From contig DMJQ01000085.1 of the NCBI GenBank assembly GCA_003457065.1, positions 5,246-15,048 of the forward strand: DNA of 9,803 bases, in the 5' to 3' direction. The position numbers were made by a program, and so were the translations under genes. Under the pieces are notes generated by a model. It was not told the DNA's origin and did not search any database. It saw nothing but the letters and a program-made list of their open reading frames with translations. Source of the stretch: Clostridiales bacterium. Lineage in GTDB: Bacteria; Bacillota; Clostridia; Tissierellales; Sedimentibacteraceae. Shown here piece by piece: positions 1-6,166 of the stretch; position 1 is the first letter of the stretch; each line of letters starts with the position of its first letter.

Positions 1-1
1 A

Positions 2-256
2 GGTGAAAACACTTATTATTCAAAAACAATAAGGAAGGCTACATTAGAAAGATTTGTAGAAGGATTAAAAGTAGTAAACTTATTGAACTGGAAGAATAAT
101 TATATAGACCTTGACATTTTGGATGGGACTCAATGGAATATTGAAATAAAGCAAGGTGCAAAAATAAGGGAAATAAGTGGGGATAATAAATTCCCTAAAG
201 AGTGGGATAATTTTTGTAATCTTATGAAATGGGTGAGTGGGAAGAATTTTAGATAG
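2..256 (+). CDS. C-terminal part of an unidentified protein (5' end outside window)
   Basis: The frame is open from base 2 to a TAG at 254-256, giving 84 residues without a start. The encoded piece is hydrophilic and ends with a segment of the form DGTQWNIEI followed by a G-D-N-K-F-P-K-E-W-D-N-F stretch. This resembles C-terminal segments I recall in uncharacterised clostridial proteins (DGTxW-beta strand, then N-x-x-P-x-x-W/F), but I cannot name the family. Base composition is AT-rich like the following genes. It ends 12 bases before the next small ORF. Translation is plausible from its continuous frame and sensible amino-acid composition. Function is unknown. Confidence 0.5.
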   Translation, partial: GENTYYSKTIRKATLERFVEGLKVVNLLNWKNNYIDLDILDGTQWNIEIKQGAKIREISGDNKFPKEWDNFCNLMKWVSGKNFR

Positions 257-268
257 AGAAGGACTATA

Positions 269-433
269 ATGGATAGAAGAGCAGTTTATGTTTTGAAAAT
301 GACAAATGCTTATGATTTTTCTACTATAGCAATGGATGTACACATGTATGAAGACCATATAAGATTTTTTGATACCAACAGAGGACATATCGAATGCGTG
401 GTAGGAATACAGAAAATTCAACAACAAAATTAG
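269..433 (+). CDS. Possible 54-aa hypothetical protein
   Basis: ATG at 269 follows an AAGG element at about 259-262 by six bases, and the frame runs to a TAG at 431-433. The product starts MDRRAVYVLKMTNAYDF and ends VVGIQKIQQQN. It has no signal peptide, membrane segment or motif I recognise. Its position 12 bases after the preceding stop suggests translational linkage with that gene. It could be a true small protein or the truncated start of a longer gene lost when the mef cargo arrived, since nothing downstream continues it. Support comes only from the ribosome site and spacing. Confidence 0.35.
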   Translation: MDRRAVYVLKMTNAYDFSTIAMDVHMYEDHIRFFDTNRGHIECVVGIQKIQQQN

Positions 434-510
434 ATCATAAAATGGCTAATTATCAGGGGCAACGACTTATTCTCTGGAATGACAGTTTTATTATTTATCA
501 GATTTTAGTA

Positions 511-539
511 TTGAATATATTAATTTATTATGCTATAGT
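511..539 (+). promoter_or_regulatory. Promoter of the mef leader/mef operon
   Basis: TTGAAT (511-516) and TATAGT (534-539) are separated by 17 bases, and a TG at 531-532 makes an extended -10. Transcription would start near 546, about 18 bases before the ribosome site of the leader peptide. The stretch 434-510 before it holds no gene I can support. Confidence 0.7.
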
Positions 540-578
540 ATACGTTGATATAATTGAGAATTTAGGAGGAACTAAACT

Positions 579-605
579 ATGACAGCTTCAATGCGTTTAA
601 GATAA
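579..605 (+). CDS. Macrolide-sensing leader peptide of mef (MTASMRLR)
   Basis: An eight-codon ORF reads MTASMRLR and ends with TAA at 603-605. AGGAGGA (564-570) lies eight bases before the ATG. From memory this is the leader peptide described upstream of mef in streptococcal mef/msr(D) elements. The R-L-R ending belongs to the +x(+) class on which macrolide-bound ribosomes stall. The inferred role is that stalling here changes folding of the following RNA and prevents termination at the hairpins ahead of mef. The peptide is the sensor and has no other expected function. Confidence 0.85.
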   Translation: MTASMRLR

Positions 606-627
606 GCCAGCAATAAAAAGAGCAATT

Positions 628-651
628 CTATCCACAGTGATAGGCTTTTTG
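628..651 (+). promoter_or_regulatory. Leader-proximal hairpin with U-rich 3' side (first attenuator element)
   Basis: CTATC (628-632) pairs with GATAG (639-643) around the loop CACAGT, followed directly by GCTTTTTG. Flanking A-rich sequence (611-622) can also pair imperfectly with the T-run and GTTG, lengthening the stem at the cost of the U-tract. It starts 22 bases after the leader stop, within reach of a ribosome paused on the leader. It may be a weak terminator or a switchable arm. Confidence 0.5.
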
Positions 652-741
652 TTGTGCTTATTTATACGATGTTGGAGTTGATTAAGGTAAGGATTAGCTT
701 CTTTGCTATACCTTTCTTTAGTGTATCCTCATATTGTATAT

Positions 742-785
742 ATGCAGATCGAAGTCACATTGTGGGACTGGGTCTGCATTTTTAT
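742..785 (+). terminator. Intrinsic terminator/attenuator upstream of mef
   Basis: The outer stem is 742-750 with 771-779 (ATGCAGATC against GGTCTGCAT, one G-U pair). The inner stem is AGTC (753-756) with GACT (766-769), plus a CA/TG pair around a three-base loop. Five T's (779-783) follow. It lies between the leader peptide and mef, where transcription attenuation is known in mef elements. Upstream, AAGGTA (684-689) can pair with TACCTT (709-714), and AGGAT (690-694) with ATCCT (725-729), so alternative folds exist. Confidence 0.75.
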
Positions 786-848
786 TGCCTAAAATAATTA
801 TGATTTTAATTGGAAGAATTATTTTAGAAAAATATAGGAGTAGATAAA

Positions 849-2063
849 ATGGAAAAATATAATTGGAAACAGAGGTTTTTTACAATATATGCAGGTCAGG
901 CAGTTTCACTTATTACAAGTGCTATATTACAAATGGCGATTATCTTTTATATTACAGAAAAGACGGGATCTGCCATGGTATTATCAATAGCTTCACTTAT
1001 TGGTTTTCTACCATATGCAGTCTTAGGACCTGCTATTGGTGTTTTAGTTGACCGTTATAATAGAAAGACGATTATGATAATAGCAGATTTAATTATTGCT
1101 ATAGCAGGTGCAGTATTAGCATTTATTGCATTATATATGGAAATTCCGATATGGATGATTATGGTGGTGCTTTTTATACGAAGTGTTGGAACAGCTTTTC
1201 ATTCCCCAGCATTAAGTGCTGTAACACCACTTTTAGTACCAGAAGATCAATTAACCAAATGTGCTGGCTACAGCCAATCATTGCAATCTATAAGCTATAT
1301 TATTAGCCCAGCTGCCGCAGCCTTTTTATATTCTATTTGGGAATTAAATGCGATTATAGCAATTGATGTATTTGGTGCCATAGTTGCTATTATTGCACTA
1401 GCATTGATAGAAATCCCTAAGCTTGATGTAGAAAAGCAAGAATTAAGCCTAAGTTTTATAAAAGAGATGAAAGATGGCTTTTATATTTTGAAAGAAAATA
1501 AAGGGTTATTTGCTTTGTTACTAATAGGTACTTTATATATGCTGGTTTACATGCCAATCAATGCACTTTATCCATTAATTAGTATGGAATACTTTAAAGG
1601 AACACCTATGCATGTATCTATTACAGAAATAGCCTATGCTTCAGGCATGCTCATAGGAAGCATGCTGTTAGGGTTATTTGGTAGCTACAAAAAGCGAATA
1701 ATACTAATAACTGCATCTATTTTTATGATGGGAGCCAGTTTGACTATTTCGGGATTACTTCCTCCAAGTGGCTTTGTGGTATTTGCATTATGTTGTGCAA
1801 TTATGGGACTCTCCGTTCCGTTTTATAGTGGTGTTCAAACGGCACTTTTCCAAGAGAGAATTAAGCCTGAATATTTAGGACGTGTATTTTCCCTAACAGG
1901 TAGCATTATGTCTTTAGCTATGCCCGTTGGATTAATACTATCTGGGTTATTTGCGGATAGAATCGGCGTAAGCAATTGGTTCTTAATATCTGGAATCTTA
2001 ATTATAGGGATTGCAATGATTTGTCCATTTATTCCAGTAATTAAGGGTTTAGATGAAAAATAA
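849..2063 (+). CDS. mef(A): Mef-type macrolide efflux MFS transporter
   Basis: A 404-residue MFS protein that would export 14- and 15-membered macrolides across the cytoplasmic membrane using the proton gradient. Its length matches Mef proteins (about 405 aa), and long blocks match remembered Mef(A)/Mef(E), such as GQAVSLITSAILQMAIIFY, LTKCAGYSQSLQSISYI and CCAIMGLSVPFYSGVQTAL. MFS motif A (GVLVDRYNRK) is at residues 64-73, and about twelve hydrophobic helices are visible. The start is set by TAGGAG (835-840) eight bases before the ATG. The preceding leader peptide and attenuator, and the msr gene next, reproduce the classical mef-msr(D) operon. Many scattered substitutions relative to the remembered protein (for example IPIWMIMVV, LIEIPKLDVEKQELS) suggest a divergent subclass. 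The family is sure; the exact allele is not. Confidence 0.93.
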   Translation: MEKYNWKQRFFTIYAGQAVSLITSAILQMAIIFYITEKTGSAMVLSIASLIGFLPYAVLGPAIGVLVDRYNRKTIMIIADLIIAIAGAVLAFIALYMEIPIWMIMVVLFIRSVGTAFHSPALSAVTPLLVPEDQLTKCAGYSQSLQSISYIISPAAAAFLYSIWELNAIIAIDVFGAIVAIIALALIEIPKLDVEKQELSLSFIKEMKDGFYILKENKGLFALLLIGTLYMLVYMPINALYPLISMEYFKGTPMHVSITEIAYASGMLIGSMLLGLFGSYKKRIILITASIFMMGASLTISGLLPPSGFVVFALCCAIMGLSVPFYSGVQTALFQERIKPEYLGRVFSLTGSIMSLAMPVGLILSGLFADRIGVSNWFLISGILIIGIAMICPFIPVIKGLDEK

Positions 2064-2097
2064 AAGAAGGAAATAAAAAATATGAGGAGGTACACTT

Positions 2098-2118
2098 ATG
2101 TATTATATATTTATGTAA
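2098..2118 (+). CDS. Leader peptide of the msr ABC-F gene (MYYIFM)
   Basis: The six-codon ORF ATG TAT TAT ATA TTT ATG TAA is preceded by GAGGAGG (2084-2090), seven bases before the ATG. The leader reported for msr(D) is, from memory, MYLIFM, on which erythromycin-bound ribosomes stall at termination. Here only residue 3 differs (Tyr for Leu). It lies 34 bases after the mef stop and directly before the attenuator hairpins. Its role is inferred to be drug-dependent control of msr expression independent of the upstream mef attenuator. Confidence 0.85.
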   Translation: MYYIFM

Positions 2119-2123
2119 TTCTT

Positions 2124-2153
2124 CCTGCTTAAATCGCAGGGTTTTTCCTGCGA
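2124..2153 (+). terminator. Three-arm transcription attenuator upstream of msr
   Basis: Arm 1 CCTGC (2124-2128) pairs with arm 2 GCAGG (2136-2140), followed by GTTTTT, making an intrinsic terminator. Arm 2 extended (TCGCAGG, 2134-2140) pairs instead with arm 3 CCTGCGA (2147-2153) over a GTTTTT loop, an antiterminator that hides the U-tract. Arm 1 starts only five bases after the leader stop codon, so a ribosome stalled on the leader covers it and favours the 2:3 fold. A further arm, TGCGATTTTA (2169-2178), can pair with TAAATCGCA (2130-2138). This fits the attenuation known for msr(D). Confidence 0.8.
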
Positions 2154-2195
2154 ATAGGTATGAGAACATGCGATTTTAGACAGGAGGAAAGAAAA

Positions 2196-3659
2196 ATGGA
2201 ATTATTAATAAAAGCGAAAGATATATTTGTAGAATATACAGGACGTGATATTTTAGACATTGATGAATTGGAGTTATATAGTTATGATCGTATTGGGTTA
2301 GTTGGGGCAAATGGTACAGGTAAAAGTACCTTATTAAAAGTATTGTTAGGAGAATTAACCCCACCTGGATGCAAGCTTAATCGTATAGGAGAATTTGCAT
2401 ATATTCCCCAGTTAGATGAAATAGTTACGCAAGAGGTTAAAGACTTTTCAATAATGGGAAAGCTAGGTGTTGGGGATTTAGATAGGAAGATAATGAGTGG
2501 TGGTGAAGAGACCAGGTTAAAAATAGCACAAGCCCTATCAGGCCATGTGCATGGTATTTTTGCTGATGAGCCAACGAGCCATTTAGACCGTCAGGGAATT
2601 GACTTTTTAATCGGGCAGCTAAAGTATTTTTATGGTGCACTACTCATTATTAGTCATGATCGTTATTTTCTCGATGAGGTTGTTGATAAGATATGGGAGC
2701 TAAAGGATGGGAATATCACAGAGTATTGGGGGAACTATTCTGATTACCTTCATCAGAAAGAGGAAGAATATAAAAACCAGGCCACAAAATATAAGCAATT
2801 TATCGCTGAGAAAGAGCGATTGGAAAAAGCGGCAGAAGAAAAACGAAACCAAGCAAATAAAATGAGCCAGAAGACAAAGGGTGCAGCTAAGAAAGATAAA
2901 TCCAAAAGTGGTGGACGTTTAGCACATCAGAAAACTATAGGAAGCAAGCAAAAAACATTGCATAATGCTGCTAAGTCCATTGAGCAAAGAATTGAAGATT
3001 TGGGAGAAATACAGGCTCCAGAAAATATCAGTACCATTCGTTTTAGACAGAGCAAGGCACTCGAACTTCATAATCCTTATCCTATTATTGGAGAGGAAGT
3101 GAATAAGAATTTTGGGGATAATGTGTTATTTAAGAAAGCTTCCTTCCAAATCCCTCTTGGAGCAAAGGTGGCACTAGTTGGTGGGAATGGTACTGGAAAA
3201 ACAACTTTAATTGAAATGATATTAAACCATGAAGATGGTATATCAACCTCCCCTAAGGCAGAAATAGGCTACTTTTCCCAAAATGGGTACAAATATAACC
3301 ATAATCAAAAGGTTATGGAATTTATGAAGGAAGATTGTGACTACAATATTACTGAAATCCGCTCAGTACTCTCTTCCATGGGAATTAAAGATGGGGATAT
3401 TAACAAAGAACTATCTGTTTTAAGTGGTGGTGAAATTATTAAACTGTTACTAGCTAAAATGCTTATGGGTAGGTATAATATATTATTAATGGATGAACCA
3501 AGTAATTTTCTTGATATACCTAGCCTAGAGGCGCTGGAAGTGTTAATGAAAGGGTATGCTGGAACGATAATATTTATTAGTCATGATAGAAAGCTAGTGG
3601 ATAATGTAGCCGACATAGTTTATGAAATCAAAGATAAAAAATTAAACTTAGTTCGATAA
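2196..3659 (+). CDS. msr(D): Msr(D)-type ABC-F ribosome protection ATPase
   Basis: A 487-residue cytosolic ABC-F protein with two nucleotide-binding domains and no membrane segments; proteins of this class bind the E-site and displace macrolides (and, for Msr, streptogramin B) from the exit tunnel. NBD1 has Walker [10 protein letters not shown] (37-45), signature MSGGE (100-104) and Walker [10 protein letters not shown] (123-131, Glu125). A Lys/Glu-rich interdomain linker spans about 190-300. NBD2 has GGNGTGKTT (329-337), LSGGE (409-413) and [11 protein letters not shown] (430-440, Glu434). Both catalytic glutamates and the 487-aa length match remembered Msr(D). The start at 2196 is chosen because GGAGG (2183-2187) precedes it by eight bases; an in-frame ATG at 2160 lacks such a site and lies in the attenuator. 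It is an intact gene with many scattered substitutions relative to streptococcal Msr(D). Confidence 0.93.
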   Translation: MELLIKAKDIFVEYTGRDILDIDELELYSYDRIGLVGANGTGKSTLLKVLLGELTPPGCKLNRIGEFAYIPQLDEIVTQEVKDFSIMGKLGVGDLDRKIMSGGEETRLKIAQALSGHVHGIFADEPTSHLDRQGIDFLIGQLKYFYGALLIISHDRYFLDEVVDKIWELKDGNITEYWGNYSDYLHQKEEEYKNQATKYKQFIAEKERLEKAAEEKRNQANKMSQKTKGAAKKDKSKSGGRLAHQKTIGSKQKTLHNAAKSIEQRIEDLGEIQAPENISTIRFRQSKALELHNPYPIIGEEVNKNFGDNVLFKKASFQIPLGAKVALVGGNGTGKTTLIEMILNHEDGISTSPKAEIGYFSQNGYKYNHNQKVMEFMKEDCDYNITEIRSVLSSMGIKDGDINKELSVLSGGEIIKLLLAKMLMGRYNILLMDEPSNFLDIPSLEALEVLMKGYAGTIIFISHDRKLVDNVADIVYEIKDKKLNLVR

Positions 3660-3701
3660 TTATTTTATTTATTTACAATTAAAAGAAGGAGTTGTTGTTT
3701 T

Positions 3702-3752
3702 ATGTTTAATAATAGCATTGTAGTAACCTGGGAGGGGTATAGCCTCCCGTAA
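3702..3752 (+). CDS. Candidate 16-aa leader peptide upstream of rsgA-like gene
   Basis: The ORF reads MFNNSIVVTWEGYSLP and ends with TAA at 3750-3752. AAGGAG (3686-3691) lies ten bases before the ATG. Its last codons encode a GC-rich hairpin (3730-3748). Position between two ribosome-related genes, small size, a good ribosome site and an overlapping secondary structure are the hallmarks of a regulatory leader. I do not recognise the peptide. It could instead be a remnant of another gene's start. Confidence 0.5.
   Translation: MFNNSIVVTWEGYSLP
3730..3748 (+). promoter_or_regulatory. Hairpin with anti-Shine-Dalgarno arm before rsgA-like gene
   Basis: GGGAGG (3730-3735) pairs perfectly with CCTCCC (3743-3748) around GGTATAG. 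No U-tract follows, so it is not an intrinsic terminator. The CCTCC arm is also complementary to GGAGG (3779-3783), the ribosome site of the next gene, so the two pairings are mutually exclusive. Whether this is used for regulation is inference. Confidence 0.55.
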
Positions 3753-3792
3753 GTTTATATGAAATCAAAATAGCTTTAGGAGGATAAAAAAA

Positions 3793-4872
3793 TTGAATAA
3801 AATAGATATGACGAATTTAGGGCTTAATAAAAGATTTATAACTGAGTCTACTTTATATAAAGAGCTTTATATTGGGAGAGTTATTTCGGAGTACAAAAAC
3901 CTATACAAGGTTGTAACAGAAGATGGTGAATTAACAGCAGAAATTTCTGGTAAGCTTCGTTTTAAGGTAAAAAATGTCTCCGATTATCCCGCAGTAGGGG
4001 ATTTTGTTATGATAGATCGAACAGAAGATATCAGTGGAAACGCAATTATTCATACCATACTCACAAGAAAAAGTGCCTTTATTAGAAAGGCAGCAGGAAC
4101 ATCAAATGATAATCAAATTGTAGCTTCAAATATTGATACGGTTTTTATTTGTATGTCTCTTAATAATGATTTTAATATTCGTAGAATAGAACGTTACCTT
4201 GGAATTGCCTGGGATAGTGGAGCAAAGCCTGTCATTGTGCTTACTAAATCAGATTTGTGCAAGGATCTTTCTGAAAAGCTGACAGAAATTGATACTGTAG
4301 CAATGGGAGTAGATGTAATAGTTACTTCAAGTATGAGTGAGGATGGCTACTTGCCAATAAAAAGTTATCTTGGCAGTGGAAAGACTATTGCATTTATAGG
4401 ATCATCAGGTGTTGGAAAGTCTACTTTGATTAATAAGGTTATTGGTGAAAATATTCTTGAAACTAATGGAATACGAAATGATGATAAAGGCAGACACACT
4501 ACAACCAGGCGAGAGATGATTGTCATCCCAAATGGTGGTGTTGTTATTGACACTCCAGGAATGAGGGAAATAGGAATTGAAAGTGTTGATTTATCAAAAA
4601 CCTTTACTGACATTGATGAGTTGTCGGCTAAGTGTAAGTTTAGCGACTGTACCCATTCTAATGAGCCAAAATGTGCGGTGCAAGAGGCCATAAGAGCTGG
4701 ATTACTATCCAAAGATAGGCTTGAGAGCTATCTGAAACTCAAAAAAGAAGCTAAATATGAAGGATTAAATTCTAGGCAAATAGAAAATGAAAAGCTTAAT
4801 GAAATTTTCAAGGAATTTGGCGGCATGAAGAGTGCCCGAAAGATGCTGAAAGAGAAGAGTAAGTCAAGGTAG
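3793..4872 (+). CDS. rsgA: RsgA-type ribosome small subunit-dependent GTPase
   Basis: A 359-residue circularly permuted GTPase of the RsgA/YjeQ family, which acts in late 30S subunit maturation in the cytosol. An N-terminal OB-like region (about 25-95) precedes the G domain with motifs in permuted order: G4 TKSD (151-154), G1 GSSGVGKST (203-211), then G3 DTPGM (253-257). A C-terminal zinc motif has C281, C286, H288 and C294 (DCTHSNEPKC), followed by a charged helix. All catalytic motifs are intact. The start is TTG at 3793 because AGGAGG (3778-3783) is nine bases upstream; an ATG at 3808 would be 24 bases away. The length is that of the longer RsgA type (about 350 aa) rather than the roughly 290-aa form usual as the Bacillota housekeeping copy. 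Its place between msr and vat suggests an accessory copy, perhaps helping ribosomes under drug stress; that role is inferred. Confidence 0.88.
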   Translation: MNKIDMTNLGLNKRFITESTLYKELYIGRVISEYKNLYKVVTEDGELTAEISGKLRFKVKNVSDYPAVGDFVMIDRTEDISGNAIIHTILTRKSAFIRKAAGTSNDNQIVASNIDTVFICMSLNNDFNIRRIERYLGIAWDSGAKPVIVLTKSDLCKDLSEKLTEIDTVAMGVDVIVTSSMSEDGYLPIKSYLGSGKTIAFIGSSGVGKSTLINKVIGENILETNGIRNDDKGRHTTTRREMIVIPNGGVVIDTPGMREIGIESVDLSKTFTDIDELSAKCKFSDCTHSNEPKCAVQEAIRAGLLSKDRLESYLKLKKEAKYEGLNSRQIENEKLNEIFKEFGGMKSARKMLKEKSKSR

Positions 4873-4911
4873 AAATGTTAATACACTGGATAGATTCAAT
4901 GGAGGTTTTTT

Positions 4912-5706
4912 ATGCGTAGTAATAAAGTACTAGACCAAGTAAGTAAAATAGAGGATATGGAAATTCAATTAACTAAATTCAATTCCAAAAGGGCTCTTTC
5001 AAAAATTGATAAAAGGTTAGAGGTAAGGAAAATAGGAAACTGCAGTTTAATTTACGAACCTAACAGTCCTAACTCCATTTATTATAATAGAGTAAAGGGA
5101 TTTGGAATGAAAGATATAGATAAACTAGATCAGATACTGGATATATACAGAGAACAAAACATAATTCCATGCTTTGATATGACACCTAACAATATTAATG
5201 GAGAAGTTTCAACAGCCTTGTTTAATCATGGTTATACAGTTTTTGAGCAGTTAGCATTTATGCAGGTAATTCCTAAGGTGTATGAAGGCTCTATAAATGA
5301 AATAGATATAGTTGAAGTAACAAAAGAAAATGCTGAAGAATTCGTAAACATAGTAATAGAATCCAATGGTGGTATGGACATTGATGCATCGGTAATAAAA
5401 AGAAAAGCACCATATTTTTATAAGCCTAACTTTTACAATTTTATTTCCTATATTGGAGGGAAGGTCGCGGGTATTGGCTCGCTTTTTATCAATAATAAAG
5501 AAGGATACATTGCTAATGATTACTCTTTTAAAGATTTTAGAGAAAAGGGAAGTCAAAAAGCATTATTAATGTACAGGATTAATAAAGCAAAAGAGTTGGG
5601 ATTGGAAAAATTGTATACAGATGTAGAGTTTGGTTCTATCAGTCATAATAACATGCAAAAACTGGGACTTGAAACTGTATTCGTTAATTCATATTGGACC
5701 AAATAA
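4912..5706 (+). CDS. GNAT family N-acetyltransferase
   Basis: A 264-residue protein whose C-terminal half looks like a GNAT acetyl-CoA-dependent transferase. The acetyl-CoA loop appears as R210-E-K-G213-S-Q (RxxGxx) followed by the helix KALLMYRINKAKELG, and a late segment GSISHNNMQKLGLETVF matches the N-x-x-x-x-x-x-x-G-(F/L)-E signature near GNAT ends. The N-terminal half (to about 110) is probably a second, degenerate GNAT-like lobe or substrate domain. GGAGG (4901-4905) precedes the ATG by six bases. It follows the rsgA-like gene by 39 bases in the same direction. The substrate is unknown: protein, small molecule or antibiotic are all possible, and resistance is suggested only by the neighbours. 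Confidence 0.75.
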   Translation: MRSNKVLDQVSKIEDMEIQLTKFNSKRALSKIDKRLEVRKIGNCSLIYEPNSPNSIYYNRVKGFGMKDIDKLDQILDIYREQNIIPCFDMTPNNINGEVSTALFNHGYTVFEQLAFMQVIPKVYEGSINEIDIVEVTKENAEEFVNIVIESNGGMDIDASVIKRKAPYFYKPNFYNFISYIGGKVAGIGSLFINNKEGYIANDYSFKDFREKGSQKALLMYRINKAKELGLEKLYTDVEFGSISHNNMQKLGLETVFVNSYWTK

Positions 5707-5748
5707 AATACTTTAATTGTACCTTGGGTATTGTAAAAAGAAGATGTC

Positions 5749-5782
5749 TTTAGTTGTATCCTAGGGATAGGAGACAGCTAAA
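5749..5782. promoter_or_regulatory. Strong stem-loop after the GNAT gene
   Basis: TTTAGTTGT (5749-5757) pairs with ACAGCTAAA (5774-5782, one G-U). After one A/G mismatch, TCCTA (5759-5763) pairs with TAGGA (5768-5772), closing a GGGA loop. That is 14 pairs with a GNRA-type tetraloop. No U-tract follows on the + strand, so it is not a standard terminator. It could be an mRNA 3'-end stabiliser, a leader remnant of the decayed msr copy, or a recombination scar. Confidence 0.5.
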
Positions 5783-5824
5783 ACAAAATTGGTATTTAAT
5801 AGTGTGGGTTGCTGTTAATCTCCC

Positions 5825-6151
5825 CCTTATTCACAATACATCAGAAGTCCGTTCAATGTTTGCCTCTATGGGTTTTGCACAAAATTATTGGGAAAAGATT
5901 ATTTATCTTAAGTAGTGGTGAAATTATTAAGTTATTGTTACCTAAAATGCTTATGGGTAGATATAACATATTATTAATAGATGAACTTTCTTGATATACC
6001 TAGCTTGGGGGCATTGGAAATGTTAATGAAAGAGTACACTGAAAGGATTATATTTATTAGCCATGATAAAAAACTAGTAGATAATGTAGCAGATGTAGTT
6101 TATGAAATTAAGGATAGGAAAATAAATCGATTATAATTAGTTCAATATTAA
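5825..6151 (+). pseudogene. Decayed C-terminal remnant of a second msr-like ABC-F gene
   Basis: The bases align with the last third of the intact msr gene (about 3333-3659). Recognisable pieces are [12 protein letters not shown], then [29 protein letters not shown], and [19 protein letters not shown]. The reading frame is broken near 5890 and again near 5985, where eight bases matching CAAGTAAT of the intact gene are missing, removing PSN of the Walker B region. The ABC signature has become SSGE, and the first two thirds of the gene are absent. At several places ([18 protein letters not shown]) it looks closer to remembered Msr(D) than to the intact copy upstream, so it is probably the relic of another msr gene rather than a recent tandem duplicate. 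Non-functional. Confidence 0.85.
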
Positions 6152-6166
6152 TAAATTAATTTTGAA
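6141..6166. repeat. 26-base palindrome immediately upstream of vat
   Basis: TTCAA-T-ATTAAT (6141-6152) and ATTAAT-T-TTGAA (6155-6166) are inverted copies with one T/T mismatch and a two-base centre. It ends two bases before the ribosome site of vat (6169-6174). A perfect TATAAT lies at 6132-6137, but I see no good -35 at the right distance. It is a candidate operator or 5'UTR hairpin for vat. Confidence 0.5.

Noticed and set aside
394..582. 62-aa ORF ending at the mef leader start
   Set aside because: It runs through the mef promoter and leader ribosome site, has no ribosome site of its own and an unremarkable AT-driven composition; treated as chance.
2160..2195. Upstream ATG extending the msr ABC-F protein by 12 residues ([12 protein letters not shown])
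   Set aside because: The extension lies in the attenuator region and lacks a ribosome site, whereas the ATG at 2196 has GGAGG eight bases before it and gives exactly the Msr(D) length of 487.
3660..3701. Promoter for the rsgA-like gene at TACAAT (3674-3679)
   Set aside because: No -35-like hexamer is found 15-19 bases upstream, so I do not call a promoter.
4875..4919. 14-codon ORF (MLIHWIDSMEVFYA) overlapping the GNAT start as a fourth leader peptide
   Set aside because: The only ribosome-site candidate (AAGGT, 4866-4870) is weak and four bases away, and no hairpin involves the GNAT ribosome site. At most it gives translational coupling.
5809..5994. 61-aa ORF as an independent gene
   Set aside because: Its second half is out-of-phase msr homology ([20 protein letters not shown]) lacking a start context, and it ends at the deletion frameshift; it is part of the msr relic.
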